Source of the DNA: Effrenium voratum
Taxonomy: Eukaryota > Sar > Dinophyceae > Suessiales > Symbiodiniaceae
Direction of reading: 5' to 3'
NCBI GenBank assembly: GCA_963377175.1
Contig: CAUJNA010003243.1
Location: 409,001-473,000 of the forward strand
Length of the DNA stretch: 64,000 bases
In this document: piece by piece, positions 12,230 through 22,789 of the stretch
How the letters are laid out: each line of letters opens with the position of its first letter
Position numbering within the stretch: position 1 is the first letter of the stretch
Made by a program: the position numbers and the translations under genes
Notes under the pieces: model-generated
What the model was told of the DNA's origin: nothing
The model's input: only the letters and a program-made list of their open reading frames with translations
Database searches by the model: none

Positions 12230-14310
12230 CCGCGATCCCGCGATCTGGTCTGGCCTGCTTCTTCAGCTCAGCTTTCAAGGCATCGTCGTAGGCCACTCCC
12301 TCATTTAATGTAATGTAGCACCAAATGCCCTCGCCTGGCACAAGTGTTGTGAGTGGCCAAACAGTAACTGCTGAATGGACTCGGACGACAAAGAGAGAGG
12401 AAGTTGCAGGCTTTTTCGCCAAAGTTGGCTTAGGTTGGTTGGAGTCAAAATGGCATTGGTCATGTTGACACTCGTTGCACACCTCGTGCTACAAGCCTCC
12501 GCTCCTTTTCGACGAAAGCCAAAAAGGGGGCCCCATTATCCTGTGGCAGGGTTCCAAATGCAAAACCTCCAGCAACCCCAAGCGGAACAAATGCAGAGAT
12601 CTGCACAAACTACACTTGGAAACAAGCCATGCAGAGTGTTGTGTGGGCAGGATGGCTCAAGCCACAATGCGTGCATGAAAAGGGGAGGGGGATCATTTTC
12701 GAACACCGATGTTGGATCATTTTCGAACACCGATGTCCTGGATCATTTTCGAACACAGAATGGGTCATTTTCGAACACATGGGGGGGCTATCCTGCGGCA
12801 CCCGTGGGGTGGGGGGGGGGGTGGGGTGGGGCAGTTGCGTTCGCCTCTTACTGCGTGCCCGTGCAACTGCGCCCTGGGGCTGGGGGAAGGGGGCAACCAG
12901 GAGGCTCCGAGTCCCAAGTTACCTTGGCTTTTTGAGCTAAAATGTCCTCGGCGACTTGCGCTCGTTGGCCCCCGTAAAGCCGTGAAAGCTCGGTCTAACG
13001 GCCGTAATAACTCGCGCGGGAAACTGAAAGGCCGCTACTACTCCGTAAAAAAGCCGTGAAAACTCGTGAAATTTCAAGCTCTTCTTGTCCTCGCGACACA
13101 AAAAACCTCCTTAGCTCATACGGCCTAAGTAACTTGCAAATCGGAGCCTCCTAGAATTGCGATCGCCGCTTACTGCGTGGCGGCGCAACTGCGTATTGGG
13201 GCTGGGGGGGCGGGGTGGGGTGGGGCAGTTACGTTCGCTTCTTGCTGCGTGACGGGGTGGGGCAGTTACGTTCGCCTCTTACTGCGTGACCGTGCGACTG
13301 CGCGCTGGTGGTGATGGCGGTGTTGTTGGTAGCGATGATGACGATGTTGATGATGATGGTCATGATGATGATGATGATGATGATGATTATGTTGACCATG
13401 TTGATGATGATGATGATGATGTTGATGATGATGATGATGGCGGTGATGATGTTGATGATGATGGTGATGATGTTAATGATGATGATATTGATGTTGCCGA
13501 TAAGGATGTCGATGGCGATGACTTTGTTGATGTCGATGATGATGGTGATGTTGATGATAATTTTGACGATGGTGATGTTGATGATGATGATGATGATGGT
13601 GATGATGTTCATGTTGACGATGTTGATGATAATTTTGACGATGGTGATGTTGATGATGATGATGATAATGGTGATGATGATGGCGATGATGATGATGGTG
13701 ATGATGGTGATGTTGACGGTGTTGTTGATGATGATGATATAGATGTTGGTGGTGATGTTGATGATGGTGATGATGATGTTGGTGTTGATGTTGATGATGG
13801 TGATGTTGTTGGTAGTGATGATGACGATGTTGATGATGATGGTAATGATGATGGTGATGATGTTGATGATGATGGTGATGATGTTAATGATGATGATATT
13901 GATGTTGCCGATAAGGATGTCGATGGCGATGACTTTGCTGATGTCGATGATGATGGTGATGTTGATGATAATTTTGACAATGGTGATGTTGATGATGATG
14001 ATGATGGTGGTGATGATGTTCATGTTGACGATGTTGATGATAATTTTGACGATGGTGATGTTGATGATGATGATGATAATGGTGATGATGATGGCGATGA
14101 TGATGATGGTGATGATGGTGATGTTGACGGTGTTGTTGATGATGATGATATAGATGTTGGTGGTGATGTTGATGATGGTGATGATGATGTTGGTGTTGAT
14201 GTTGATGATGGTGATGTTGTTGGTAGTGATGATGACGATGTTGATGATGATGGTAATGATGATGGTGATGATGATGATGATGATGTTGACGACGATGATG
14301 ATGGTGATGG

Positions 14311-14345
<35 letters not shown>

Positions 14346-17300
14346 TCGCTTTGCGTTCCTTGTGCTTTGTGTTCTCGGGTCTACAGTTGACGATTGTCTC
14401 CCAAAAGCAAGGCGCCATCCATGTGCTACACGTGCATCGTGGCGCGTGTTCGTGCGCCTCATCGTGGTGTGCATGGACACTTGGCAAATGGCCGTGCTGC
14501 TGTAAATCACATACACTTGAGCAAAACCGCGTTCAAAAACGAGCCAAAACACGCGTTCAAAAACGAGCCAAAACACGCGTTCAAAAACGACCACCTTCCC
14601 CATGAAAAGAGCTTGCTGCAGCATCATTGAGTTTCCTCAAGTGAAAGTAACCAAAAACAAAGCGGCAGTCATGCTGTAAGATCGTAAAGGACTGTACTTG
14701 CATACCACACCAAGCCGGCTTGTGAAGCAAGGGGCAAACCAGCTTCAGACTAATTTCCCCGAAATTGATTTGAAGAGATTGGCAACACGCGCTTGTTGGC
14801 AAGACACCCAGCCAGATTCATGAGGCTCTGAGAATAGTCCTTCCAGTTTGTCAAATTGGTTTGCTACACCACTGCGGGTATGCCCCCTGAACAAGACTTC
14901 CCCCTCTCCCACCTGCCTTTGATGTCGTGGGGGAAGCCAACAACAGCAGCTTCTGCAACCTTGGAGACTCAAGAAAAAGCTGGTCATGTGCATCAAAAGA
15001 TCCTTTACATGGGATGACCATTGGTTGGAAAACCACACCAAAAATGACATTTCACCACTACATGGGAAAAGTTGCCCATTTGGGGACCAGGAAAATTGAT
15101 CAGCCCCCATGTTGCTTTTGGTCCGGGCCTTGGAGTGAGCGACCAAAGCACTCTCTACCTCTGCGGTGCCAATGCGGTGTCCCGAGACATTGATGACATC
15201 GTCCATGCGGCCAGTGAGCCAGTAGTAGCCATCCTGCAATCGCCGATGCGAGGAGATATTGAGTAAATGCACCAACATTGCAGTATCGTGTCCAAGCAAT
15301 GTCAGCCGATGTTGCCGGCATGAGAAACTCATCGTGCATCTGAGTCCACAGTGTCTTGCAGCCGGCCTTGTCTCGTTTGCAGCCGTCACCAGTGAAGTAG
15401 TAACCATTGAACTGGGAGAAGTAAGTCTCCTTTGAAGCAGCTGATGACATGCCATCTACTATCACACAAGGATTTTGAGCTAGTCTGCCACACTCGAAGA
15501 GATTATTGAGCAATCAAGTCAACAAATCCAACTTGCATAGGTATTCAAGTGGACTGAATCTAGGGACCAGCCGAAGTGTCGGCTCTGTCGAGGATTATTT
15601 CGTCATCGCAACCACTGACGATTCTCTTCAGTATAAATTCGACAGAGACAAAGACTGATTGCCCGAAGATGAAATAGACTGCGCTGAGAAAATTCCAGCG
15701 ACGGAAGTTGAAGCCAAATTAGCTCCCTCCGTCTGGGTTCGCATGGCCTCGTTGGCTCGCTCTTGGATGCATTCGTCTCTATGCCATTTCTGGAAACGAG
15801 GAATTGTGTGTTCGCCAGCTTCTAGTGGGCTCCAGTGTTTCAAGGCTACGAGTGACTTGCAAACAATGTCAGCATTTGCGCCAGGTACTGTTCGATTTCC
15901 TGCTGCCTTGGAACATCTGAGTAAAAATGGCCAGCCTCAAAGCGCTGATGGTCCCCGTAGACCGTGCGCATCATGCTGGGCATTGGGCGCTTCAGCACCA
16001 GCCGCCCGCTGCACTCGCCCTAAACGAAGCCGAACCAAACCAAATCCAAATCTGTGCGGGAGACACTGAGACAGCAACTCCAAGCCCAGCTAAAGCCACA
16101 CTGTACGTATCACGACGCGTTGCGCACGGCCCAAAATGCCTCCTGCTCCTTGCCGTTCTCGTCCAGAATTGCCGGCTCCACTCCGAAGAAGGGCAAAGAG
16201 GCGGAGCCTCAAACCAGCTGCCCAGCAATCGGGGAAAACGCTCATTGACCGACACCTGCGACCTGCACTTCCGGGCCTGGCTTGCAAGTCATCGCACCCA
16301 CCAGAGGCGTGATGAGGTGGCTGCCCGTCTCTGTCTGCCAGTAGGTGTCCGCAATCGCACACCGGCCACCGCCTGCGACTCTGCGATTCTGCGACTCTGC
16401 TGAACCCCACAAATGTGTGGGTGTTCCTTTTGGTCCGCTTCAAAACCACAAAAACGAGGGGCACCCTCCCAAAAAGCGGTGCCCTTGCCCTCGCGCCTAC
16501 GACGCGGTGGTACCATTTCCAGGCCTCAGGATTGATGGGCTCTCCCACGCTGCCTAGCAGCCTGGACAGGAGGCAGCTTCAAATATTCGACCCCTTTTGG
16601 GCCCTGGCTGATTTTTCTCCGCCTTTAAAAAGGGGTCCGCAAAGGGGTCCTGATTTTTGGCACCAGAGGCCGCATCAAACTGTTGTCAAAGGGTTGGTTA
16701 CAGGAAATTGTCTACAGAAATGGCCCCAACACACCCTAAGTAACCTGTTCTCCTGTAGAATTTCCTGGAACCCAACCCGTTTGATGTTGGCGTGATTTTG
16801 TCATGCAGTGCCTAAGGCTGGAGAGGTCATTGCGCGTCACCGGCTCGTCCCCAGACTTCATCAGGGATCGGATTGCTGTTGGTGCCGTGTAGAAGATGGA
16901 CACCTGACGAGACTCGCCCACTGGAGTGCACTTTCGGAGCTTGGGCAACTCACAGCCCAAACGCAAACCTCAGAAAGCCGTGCCTTGTACTTTTCGCACA
17001 CCTTCCAAAAGCGGTCCACCTCTGGGTAGGTTGGAACCCCCTCGAAGAGCACTTGAGTGGCAGCATTGAGCATTGGACCATAGGTAACGTAAGAATGCCC
17101 AGTGATCCAGCCGCAGTCTGCGGTGCAAAAATAGACATCCTCGGGGTGGTAGTCGAAGGTGTACTTCATTGTGGCAAAGGAACTGAGCATGTAGCCACCT
17201 TGCTGAGCCATAAACTAAGCGCTTACATCGTTACGTTGACATAGTATTTTAATGCACTGTCTGTGATCTGTTGGTGCGCGCCTGTTGTGTGCAGCACTCC

Positions 17301-19668
17301 TTTGGGCTTGCCAGTGCTGCCAGAGGTGTAAAGCATAAAGAGCGGATCTTCACTGTCCATCCACTCGCACTCGCATGTCTCGGCTTGCTTCCCAACGAAG
17401 TCGGAGTACCACACGTCCCTGCCCTGTGCGCATGGGTGAACTGCTCGCACACTGCCAAACCTCTCTCTCTCCCTCTCATTGGCATGTTTGCAGCCCTCCT
17501 TTCTCGTGTCCCCGGTGATCCCCACCGTTCCCGCCTCCGCCCAGCTGTGCTTGGCCTGGTCGCCCCTGGCTGTGCCCTTCAGCCGCGCCACGCACACCAC
17601 CCGCCGCACCTCGAATCCACCCTGCGAGGTCAGCTCGCAGGCCTTGTCCGTGATCGCCTCTCGGCTTACGGCCGGCCAAGGCAACTCGGAGGCCTTCTGA
17701 CAGAACGACATTTGGAGCGAGAAGAATGGGGGAGGAAAAAAAACGGAGACAGTCATCCAAAGATTAGCCGGCCCGTTAGTGAGAGGCAACTTCTTGTGAT
17801 CCAATAATTCGCACTGTTGACAGGTCCAAGCAAGCAATGGGGTAAAGTGCGTAGTCATGCACAATAGAGCTTGGATTTCACGCACCGAACTTGCAAGAAG
17901 AGATGAGATGAGTAGAAGACAAGACGCATAGATTGCAAAAGCCACAGCAAACTTAGTCAGATTCTGTGAAGCAAAAGGCAAACCCAGTGGATAGGAATCT
18001 GGTATGTTGGTCTCTGCAAGTCTGACTGCCTTCAGCTGCACGGGCTTCGCTCCGCGCATCACGCCATCCGCGGTGATAACAACGCTGGACTGGGCATCAA
18101 TGATACCTAGGCTGACCGATAATACCTCGGCCTGGCCTAGGGGATATTACCCGACACCTTCCCAATGCCTCAGAAGCCTTCCGGCTGCGATTTCCCGGCA
18201 ACAGCGGCAACAGCCCACATTTTGCCCCGAACCGTATGGCTCCAACTTCAAGCGGCGGCCCGCCAGGGACTCGGCGGAGAAGCCACCGAAGACCACCGAG
18301 TGCACTGCGCCCAGGCGAGCGCAGGCCAGCATGGCAGAGGGCAGCTCGGCCTCAAGTTGTCTCTAGTTGGGTCTCAATGTTCTTTTTGTCAGCCGACATT
18401 TTGAAAATCAGACTGTGAACAAATTATGTGTGTGGTTGTTTCAGCCGACATTTTCAAAATCAGACTGTCAACAAATTATGTGTTTGTTTCAGCCGACATT
18501 TTGAAAATCAGACGCTGAGAAGCGTGGCCGTCCGAACGGCAACCTGCCTAACCATCCTGTCCTGATCACCCCGACCTTAGCCCCAGAACAGACACCGAGC
18601 AAGGCTAAGCCTAAACCCACCCTCAACCCACTCTAAACCAGCCCACAACCAACCCTAAACGCGTTCTAAACCAAACTAAACCCACCACCCTAAACCTTAA
18701 ACCGACCCCAAACAAACCTTAAACAACGCACCCACCCTAAGCCAACCCCTTCACCGACTCATGCCCAACGCAAAACCGACCCCAGCCCAACTCCAACCCC
18801 ATTCAAAAAATGAAACGACACCGAAACCAACCTAAGCCTACCCCAAACCAACCCGAAGCCAACAGCCTGCCCTGAACCAGTCCTAGGCTAACCTGAAACG
18901 CGGTACATCCAACGCTTTATTCCCCACCCGTAGCAAACCCATCCTAAACTCCAGTGAAATGCAATGGAATTTAAACTTGCTGTCCCATGAAGCCCCTTCT
19001 TTGTTTTGGACAACAGCTCACCGATTGAATGCAGCTTCTGCGACCACCATAGGCAAGTAGACGGAGACGCGATCGCCTTTCTTCACGCCTTCCTCCTTCA
19101 AAGCATTCGCAAGCTGACAAACCTTTACCAGGAGCTGCGAATATGTGAAGGACGCGTGCCTTGGAGTCAAATTGTAGGCTTGGCTCATGCAAACACTACA
19201 CGAGTGTCTCTAAGGTTGGATAACATAGAAGCAAGTCACAGCAACAAAGTATCCCATGAAGCTGAGGCACACGTCATCCACATCGTTGCCTTCGTGGTAC
19301 ATGGCTGGTTTGTCCCCATTGCCCTCTTGCACATTCCGATCAAGGCAGTTGTAGGAAAGATTTGTCTTGCCTCCTTGAAACCATTTCACGGAGACAGGTC
19401 CTTTGCTGCGGTCGAAATTGAACTCCGGGCCCACCTTTTCGAACGGCGTCTGCCAATGAAACTGCTTGGCCATCTCACCCCAGAAGCTCTCCGCGTCTTC
19501 GATGCTAGCCTTGTACATCCTCTGATATTCCTCCATGGACTTCACATGTGCTTTGGCGCTCAACTCCGGAGTTGGCGCATATGTCTCAGAGGCATTGATG
19601 TTTTGATTAAAATCGCTCATGGCAGCTAGCAATCCGTTCAAAACTACTGCTCGAAGCCTGCGGCCCAT
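11037..19668 (-). CDS. ACS: Acetyl-CoA synthetase (AMP-forming), complete, 19 exons
   Basis: Activates acetate to acetyl-CoA via acetyl-AMP. Exons: 19668-19271 (Met at 19620 or 19668), 19159-19045, 18350-18254, 18106-18030, 17657-17535, 17423-17282, 17198-16984, 16903-16812, 16561-16497, 16372-16277, 16207-16140, 16019-15936, 15429-15367, 15233-15129, 14959-14917, 12334-12255, 12089-12019, 11560 to about 11523, 11135-11037 (stop 11039-11037). Joined length is about 674 aa from 19620, normal for ACSS2/Acs. Visible motifs: [11 protein letters not shown] (P-loop-like), [33 protein letters not shown], and [16 protein letters not shown] with the catalytic lysine. The ending [13 protein letters not shown] is family-typical. 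Reading frame is kept across every resolved junction, so the gene looks intact. The last junction is unresolved and may hide a micro-exon. Confidence 0.95.
11215..11350. repeat. ATTCC-type pentamer repeat
   Basis: Degenerate (TTCCG/TTCCA/AGTCC)n inside the last acetyl-CoA synthetase intron. It accounts for the Trp/Asn/Gly/Met-rich frames on the - strand. Confidence 0.9.
12198..12229. repeat. Poly-C tract of about 32 bases
   Basis: A homopolymer of C on the + strand, 26 bases beyond the 3' end of the ACS exon at 12334-12255. The length is probably unreliable in any assembly. Confidence 0.95.
12687..12782. repeat. Four copies of a CATTTTCGAACAC motif
   Basis: GATCATTTTCGAACAC units spaced about 22-26 bp, with CGATGT or CAGAATG linkers. 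They lie in the 2.6-kb ACS intron 15. The reverse complement (GTGTTCGAAAATGATC) resembles the unit of the array at 14.53 kb. Confidence 0.85.
12790..13310. repeat. GC-rich duplicated segments around a GGGGTGGGGCAGTT(G/A)CGTTCGC core
   Basis: A block reading GGGGTGGGGCAGTTGCGTTCGCCTCTTACTGCGTG at 12822-12856 recurs with small changes at about 13215-13250 and 13255-13289. G-runs of 5 to 11 precede the copies. It lies inside ACS intron 15; no coding potential was recognised. Confidence 0.7.
13318..14345. repeat. (GAT)n-derived array with a 411-bp higher-order period
   Basis: Built of GAT with GTT, GGT and GAC variants. Landmarks recur exactly 411 bp apart: GATAAGGATGTCGATGGCGATG near 13499 and 13910, and GTTGTTGGTAGTGATGATGAC near 13805 and 14216. 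As 411 is divisible by three, frames stay open on both strands (Asp/Val, Met, Ile, His or Ser polymers). The array lies in ACS intron 15, so the 439-codon acidic + frame is not a gene. Confidence 0.95.
14524..14590. repeat. Three 24-bp units, GCGTTCAAAAACGAGCCA core
   Basis: Two complete 24-bp units and a partial third, perfectly repeated. Related in inverted orientation to the CATTTTCGAACAC array at 12.7 kb in the same intron. Confidence 0.9.
18388..18515. repeat. Triplicate repeat with an internal palindrome
   Basis: Three copies of CAGCCGACATTTTGAAAATC start at 18390, 18442 and 18490. The full unit is about 48-52 bp and includes ACAAATTATGTGT. The centre is a perfect inverted repeat ATTTT(G/C)AAAAT. 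It lies in the ACS intron between 19045 and 18350. Confidence 0.9.
18580..18930. repeat. Degenerate telomere-like CCCTAAA/CCTAAACC tract
   Basis: About 350 bp of C/A-rich sequence dense in CCCTAAAC, CCTAAACCC, CTAAACC, CTTAAACC and CCAACCC. It reads as a decayed array of the Arabidopsis-type telomere unit CCCTAAA, the type known in dinoflagellates. It lies inside the ACS gene, between exons 2 and 3. Confidence 0.7.
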
Positions 19669-19844
19669 AAATCTGCAAACAAGTGCGGGATTGGAGAGCT
19701 GTGGGGGCTTGAGAAAACAAAGAGAGCAAACACGATCGGGGCCCAACAGCGCAATACCAATCCAATCCACCGCTGCCGATTTTGCTTAGGCTGTCTCAAC
19801 TGTAAAGCAGCAGCCTGTTGGAACCCTGAGCCTTGTGGAACTTT

Positions 19845-20045
19845 TGTGGAACCTTGCCTCAGGGCCACCCCGGACCACCCCATAGCCCTTGCAGAACCTC
19901 GTGGAACTTTCGTGACTTGCGGAACTCTGTGGAACCTTGCCTCAGCGCCGCCCCAGACCACCGTGGAACCCTGGTGGAACCCTCGTAGAACCTTCCTTCA
20001 GGGCTGCCGCCCCGAACCACCCCAGAGCCTATCTGGGCTGAGACC
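19845..20045. repeat. GGAACCTTG / CACCCCGGACCACCCC repeat
   Basis: Two to three imperfect units containing TGTGGAACCTTGCCTCAG and CACCCCGGACCACCCC. They lie between the ACS first exon and the last exon of the first CFAP58 block. The same motif in reverse complement occurs at 26.2 kb. Confidence 0.75.
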
Positions 20046-20206
20046 CCAAAGCTTTCAGCTGTTGGGGCAATAGGTACCAAAACGGAACCTTGGTGAATGG
20101 AACCAAAGTCTAAAATCTGCGCGTCCCTTGAATTTTGAGCCACACACGTTTTATGTTCTCTCTCGGATTGCGTTTCTCTCGGTGCCGATGCCAATTTGGG
20201 CCAGGC

Positions 20207-22769
20207 CTGCGCCTCCAGCTTGTCTCGAGCCTTGATGAGCTCATCGCGCCTCGGCTCAAACCGGCGACCGCGACCGCGAGCAAAAGCTCGCTCATGGCGC
20301 GATGGCTGGAGTGTCCGGCTGTGCAATGAGGCTGTTCACCGTGTTCTCCTGCGTCTGCAGGGAAACCTCTGAGAGAATCAAGCACCAACACAAACTGCCA
20401 AGTCTTTGTTTGGCCTTGGATGACCGAGCAGAATCGAAAACCTGCAGCTGGGTCCTGGTTCACGCTCAGGCCCGCACCTCAGAAAATGCTGGACGACCAA
20501 GATGACGTTGCCACGAAAACTGAATGTCTTCAACATAGTCGTCACTTGCCACACATGCTGGGGAAGTAAAAATTTGTTTATGGCCCGGACCCTGCTCCAC
20601 CAGATGACTAAGGTTGGCGATCTCCACCTGTCACGCAACGCTGCAACGCTTGTGTTTGCAAGGCACCCCCTGTTTCTAGGTGTTTCTACGGGGCAAGTGA
20701 AGGGGCGCAGCACCGTTCACCTTCAGGTTGTGGATGGTCTCCTTGGCTCGCTGCTCCTTCTCGTGGGAGGCCTTGCTAGCTGACTCTAGCTCATTGAAAA
20801 GAGCTCATTGAAAAAAGCCCGGCACCTGCCTCAACCATCTTCCAAGCTCTTTCGATCTCTTTCTTGAGGTTGGTGATGGTCGCCTGGCCCAGGCACTTGA
20901 GCCATCTTGCCAAAAAAGAACGTGGTGCAAGGTAGTTTTGGCGCCTGGTCCTCCTTCGATAGATTCAGGGCCGTCTGCACCTGCACACAACGCTGCACAT
21001 CCTCTAGCAGGCCGTCTGCGCCGATTCAAAGGGTTGAGACGATGCGAAGGGACAAAAACCGATATGAAACGAGCTAACAGGAGGACTGTGGATGAGACCG
21101 GTCCTTTGTAAGCATCTCTTGGTTGAAAGAAGACAAGCTCTTGGGGACTCTCCAACCTAAAGAAAGGTGCCTTGAGGTTTGAACGAATACAAGCCAGGAG
21201 CTTAAGCACTGAAGCTGAAGATTCAAAAGCCAGGATATTGGGGCTATCTACTGCGTCAAAGCTTAACTTGCGGTGCTTTGGGTTACGCATATTCCAGAGG
21301 ATTGACGTCTGTTGCAGCCCCCATCATTCGCCAAAACAACCCACATTGTCTTGGTAGACTCAAGACAACAGAAGCAGTGTGAGGTTCACAGTATACATAG
21401 TATACAGCTGTGACCCCCAATGTTTGCAATGTACATCAAAGTACACCAGATGTTTGCAGAGACGTCAAACACTCAACAACGAATGATGCTTTGCAAACTC
21501 CACCAATACATAGCCAACGTAAACCCAACACTACCTGAACATGGCAAACGGATACGTACTAAAGTCGAGCCTGTGCATTGCTTTAAAAATGTGTACGAGC
21601 ATGCTCGTGCCACACGTCGTCCGAGTTTCCAAATTCTTAGACGGTCGCATGATCAGCAAACTCAGGCTCAAGCAAAACATTCTACCCTGGGCCAGTGAAC
21701 AACGATCGCTTGGCCATGTATTGTACCATCCTTCCTCAGTTTGTCTCAGCGTCCAACAAGATTACCTGCGATATGTTTGGGGTCCAAAACATTATAAACG
21801 CCAAACTGCAAGACACGCCCAATCCGGTTCTGCGGTTACCACATGCCTCGGCGTGCACATGCTAGCGCCAACAGTCACAAGCCAAATGTTCAAAGATTTC
21901 CTGTGATGTTTGCTTGGCATCTGGGCTTCGCGAGCCTTTGTGGCATTGGACACAATCTCGGCGTTGAGCTCACGGCACTTCTTAATCAGCCGCTTCTCGC
22001 TCTCATGGGACCTGCATCGCTTTCTGAATTTGTTCAGAAATGTTGGCCTGGTTGCCTAATTCCTTTGCAAACCTCAATTAGGTGTAGGCTGTAGGTTTTA
22101 AGGGTAGCCCGTTTGCCTTGGTTTGAAGGGATACTGAAGGAAACCACCATTCTTGGGGGGGTCACCTATTTTGGCGTGTCTTTTCATGATGGTGCCCTTT
22201 TTGGGGTAGTTTTCAAGAGAAACACAGGGAACACCTCCAAGGTTCAGGTGAGACAAACCCGTTTTGACAAGCCGAAGGATTTCAACGACAGTGCTTTCTT
22301 TCTTGATGACTGCCAGGCGCACTTCTTCAACGCCCTATGGAGCTTCTCATACTCCAGGCGGAAGTGCTCTAAGGACTTGTCGCCAATCAGCTCCTGGAAC
22401 TTCTGAGACAAGTGTGGGCCAAGTTTAACCGCCAGGAATTGGACCGATTTGACCACCAAAAATTGGAGCGCATTTTTAGTCATTGTTTCCATTTCGGGCA
22501 AGCCATTGTAGGGGCTACCCTATGTGTGACACCCAAGTCACACCCAAGTCACACCTCCAGCTTTTCACACTTCCGCCTCTCTTCGGCTCCTGGAGCACCT
22601 CTTGGAAATCCTTCTCCAAAGCCTCAAAGGCGCTGGACCTGGGCGCGACCAAAATCGCCTGGACCCCTGGAATTCGTCGCGGACTCGGAATCTGCTTGAA
22701 AGCGCCAAACGACTCCCATCACCGAGACCTGCGCTCCATCTCATTGCGGGCGCTCTCATCAGCGGCATC
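20207..22769 (-). CDS. CFAP58: CFAP58-like, first exon block (exons 1-11 as counted here)
   Basis: Exons: 22769-22729, 22638-22590, 22393-22323, 22011-21936, 20883-20830, 20771-20721, 20627-20591, 20477-20455, 20348-20325, 20254-20207; one short segment between 21936 and 20883 is unresolved. Diagnostic pieces in order are SAFEALEKDFQEVL, GDKSLEHFRLEYEKLH, EKRLIKKCRELNAEIV, TITNLKKEIERAWKMVEA, SHEKEQRAKETIHNLK, VEIANLSHLVEQGAGLS and QENTVNSLI. This is the order at the N-terminus of CFAP58 (CCDC147), a coiled-coil protein of motile cilia. The initiator exon was not found. The last exon here ends on a GC donor in phase 0, and the next colinear exon starts in phase 0 at 10476. Confidence 0.8.
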
Positions 22770-22789
22770 CTTGAAGGTGCCACCTCCAC

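Noticed and set aside
12927..12947. Relic dinoflagellate spliced leader on the - strand (about 16 of 21 matches to CCGTAGCCATTTTGGCTCAAG); a weaker match at 8722-8742
   Set aside because: Such a match is expected by chance at a rate near 0.2 in a window this size, and both sites lie in introns or flanks with no mRNA start.
13286..14605. 439-codon Asp/Val-rich acidic frame and the His-, Met-, Ile- and Ser-rich frames opposite
   Set aside because: It is the GAT satellite within an intron of the ACS gene, and the protein-like tail after 14345 is unrelated DNA.
18388..18515. CRISPR-like array of three repeats
   Set aside because: Only three imperfect copies, spacers similar to each other, eukaryotic intron context, no cas genes.
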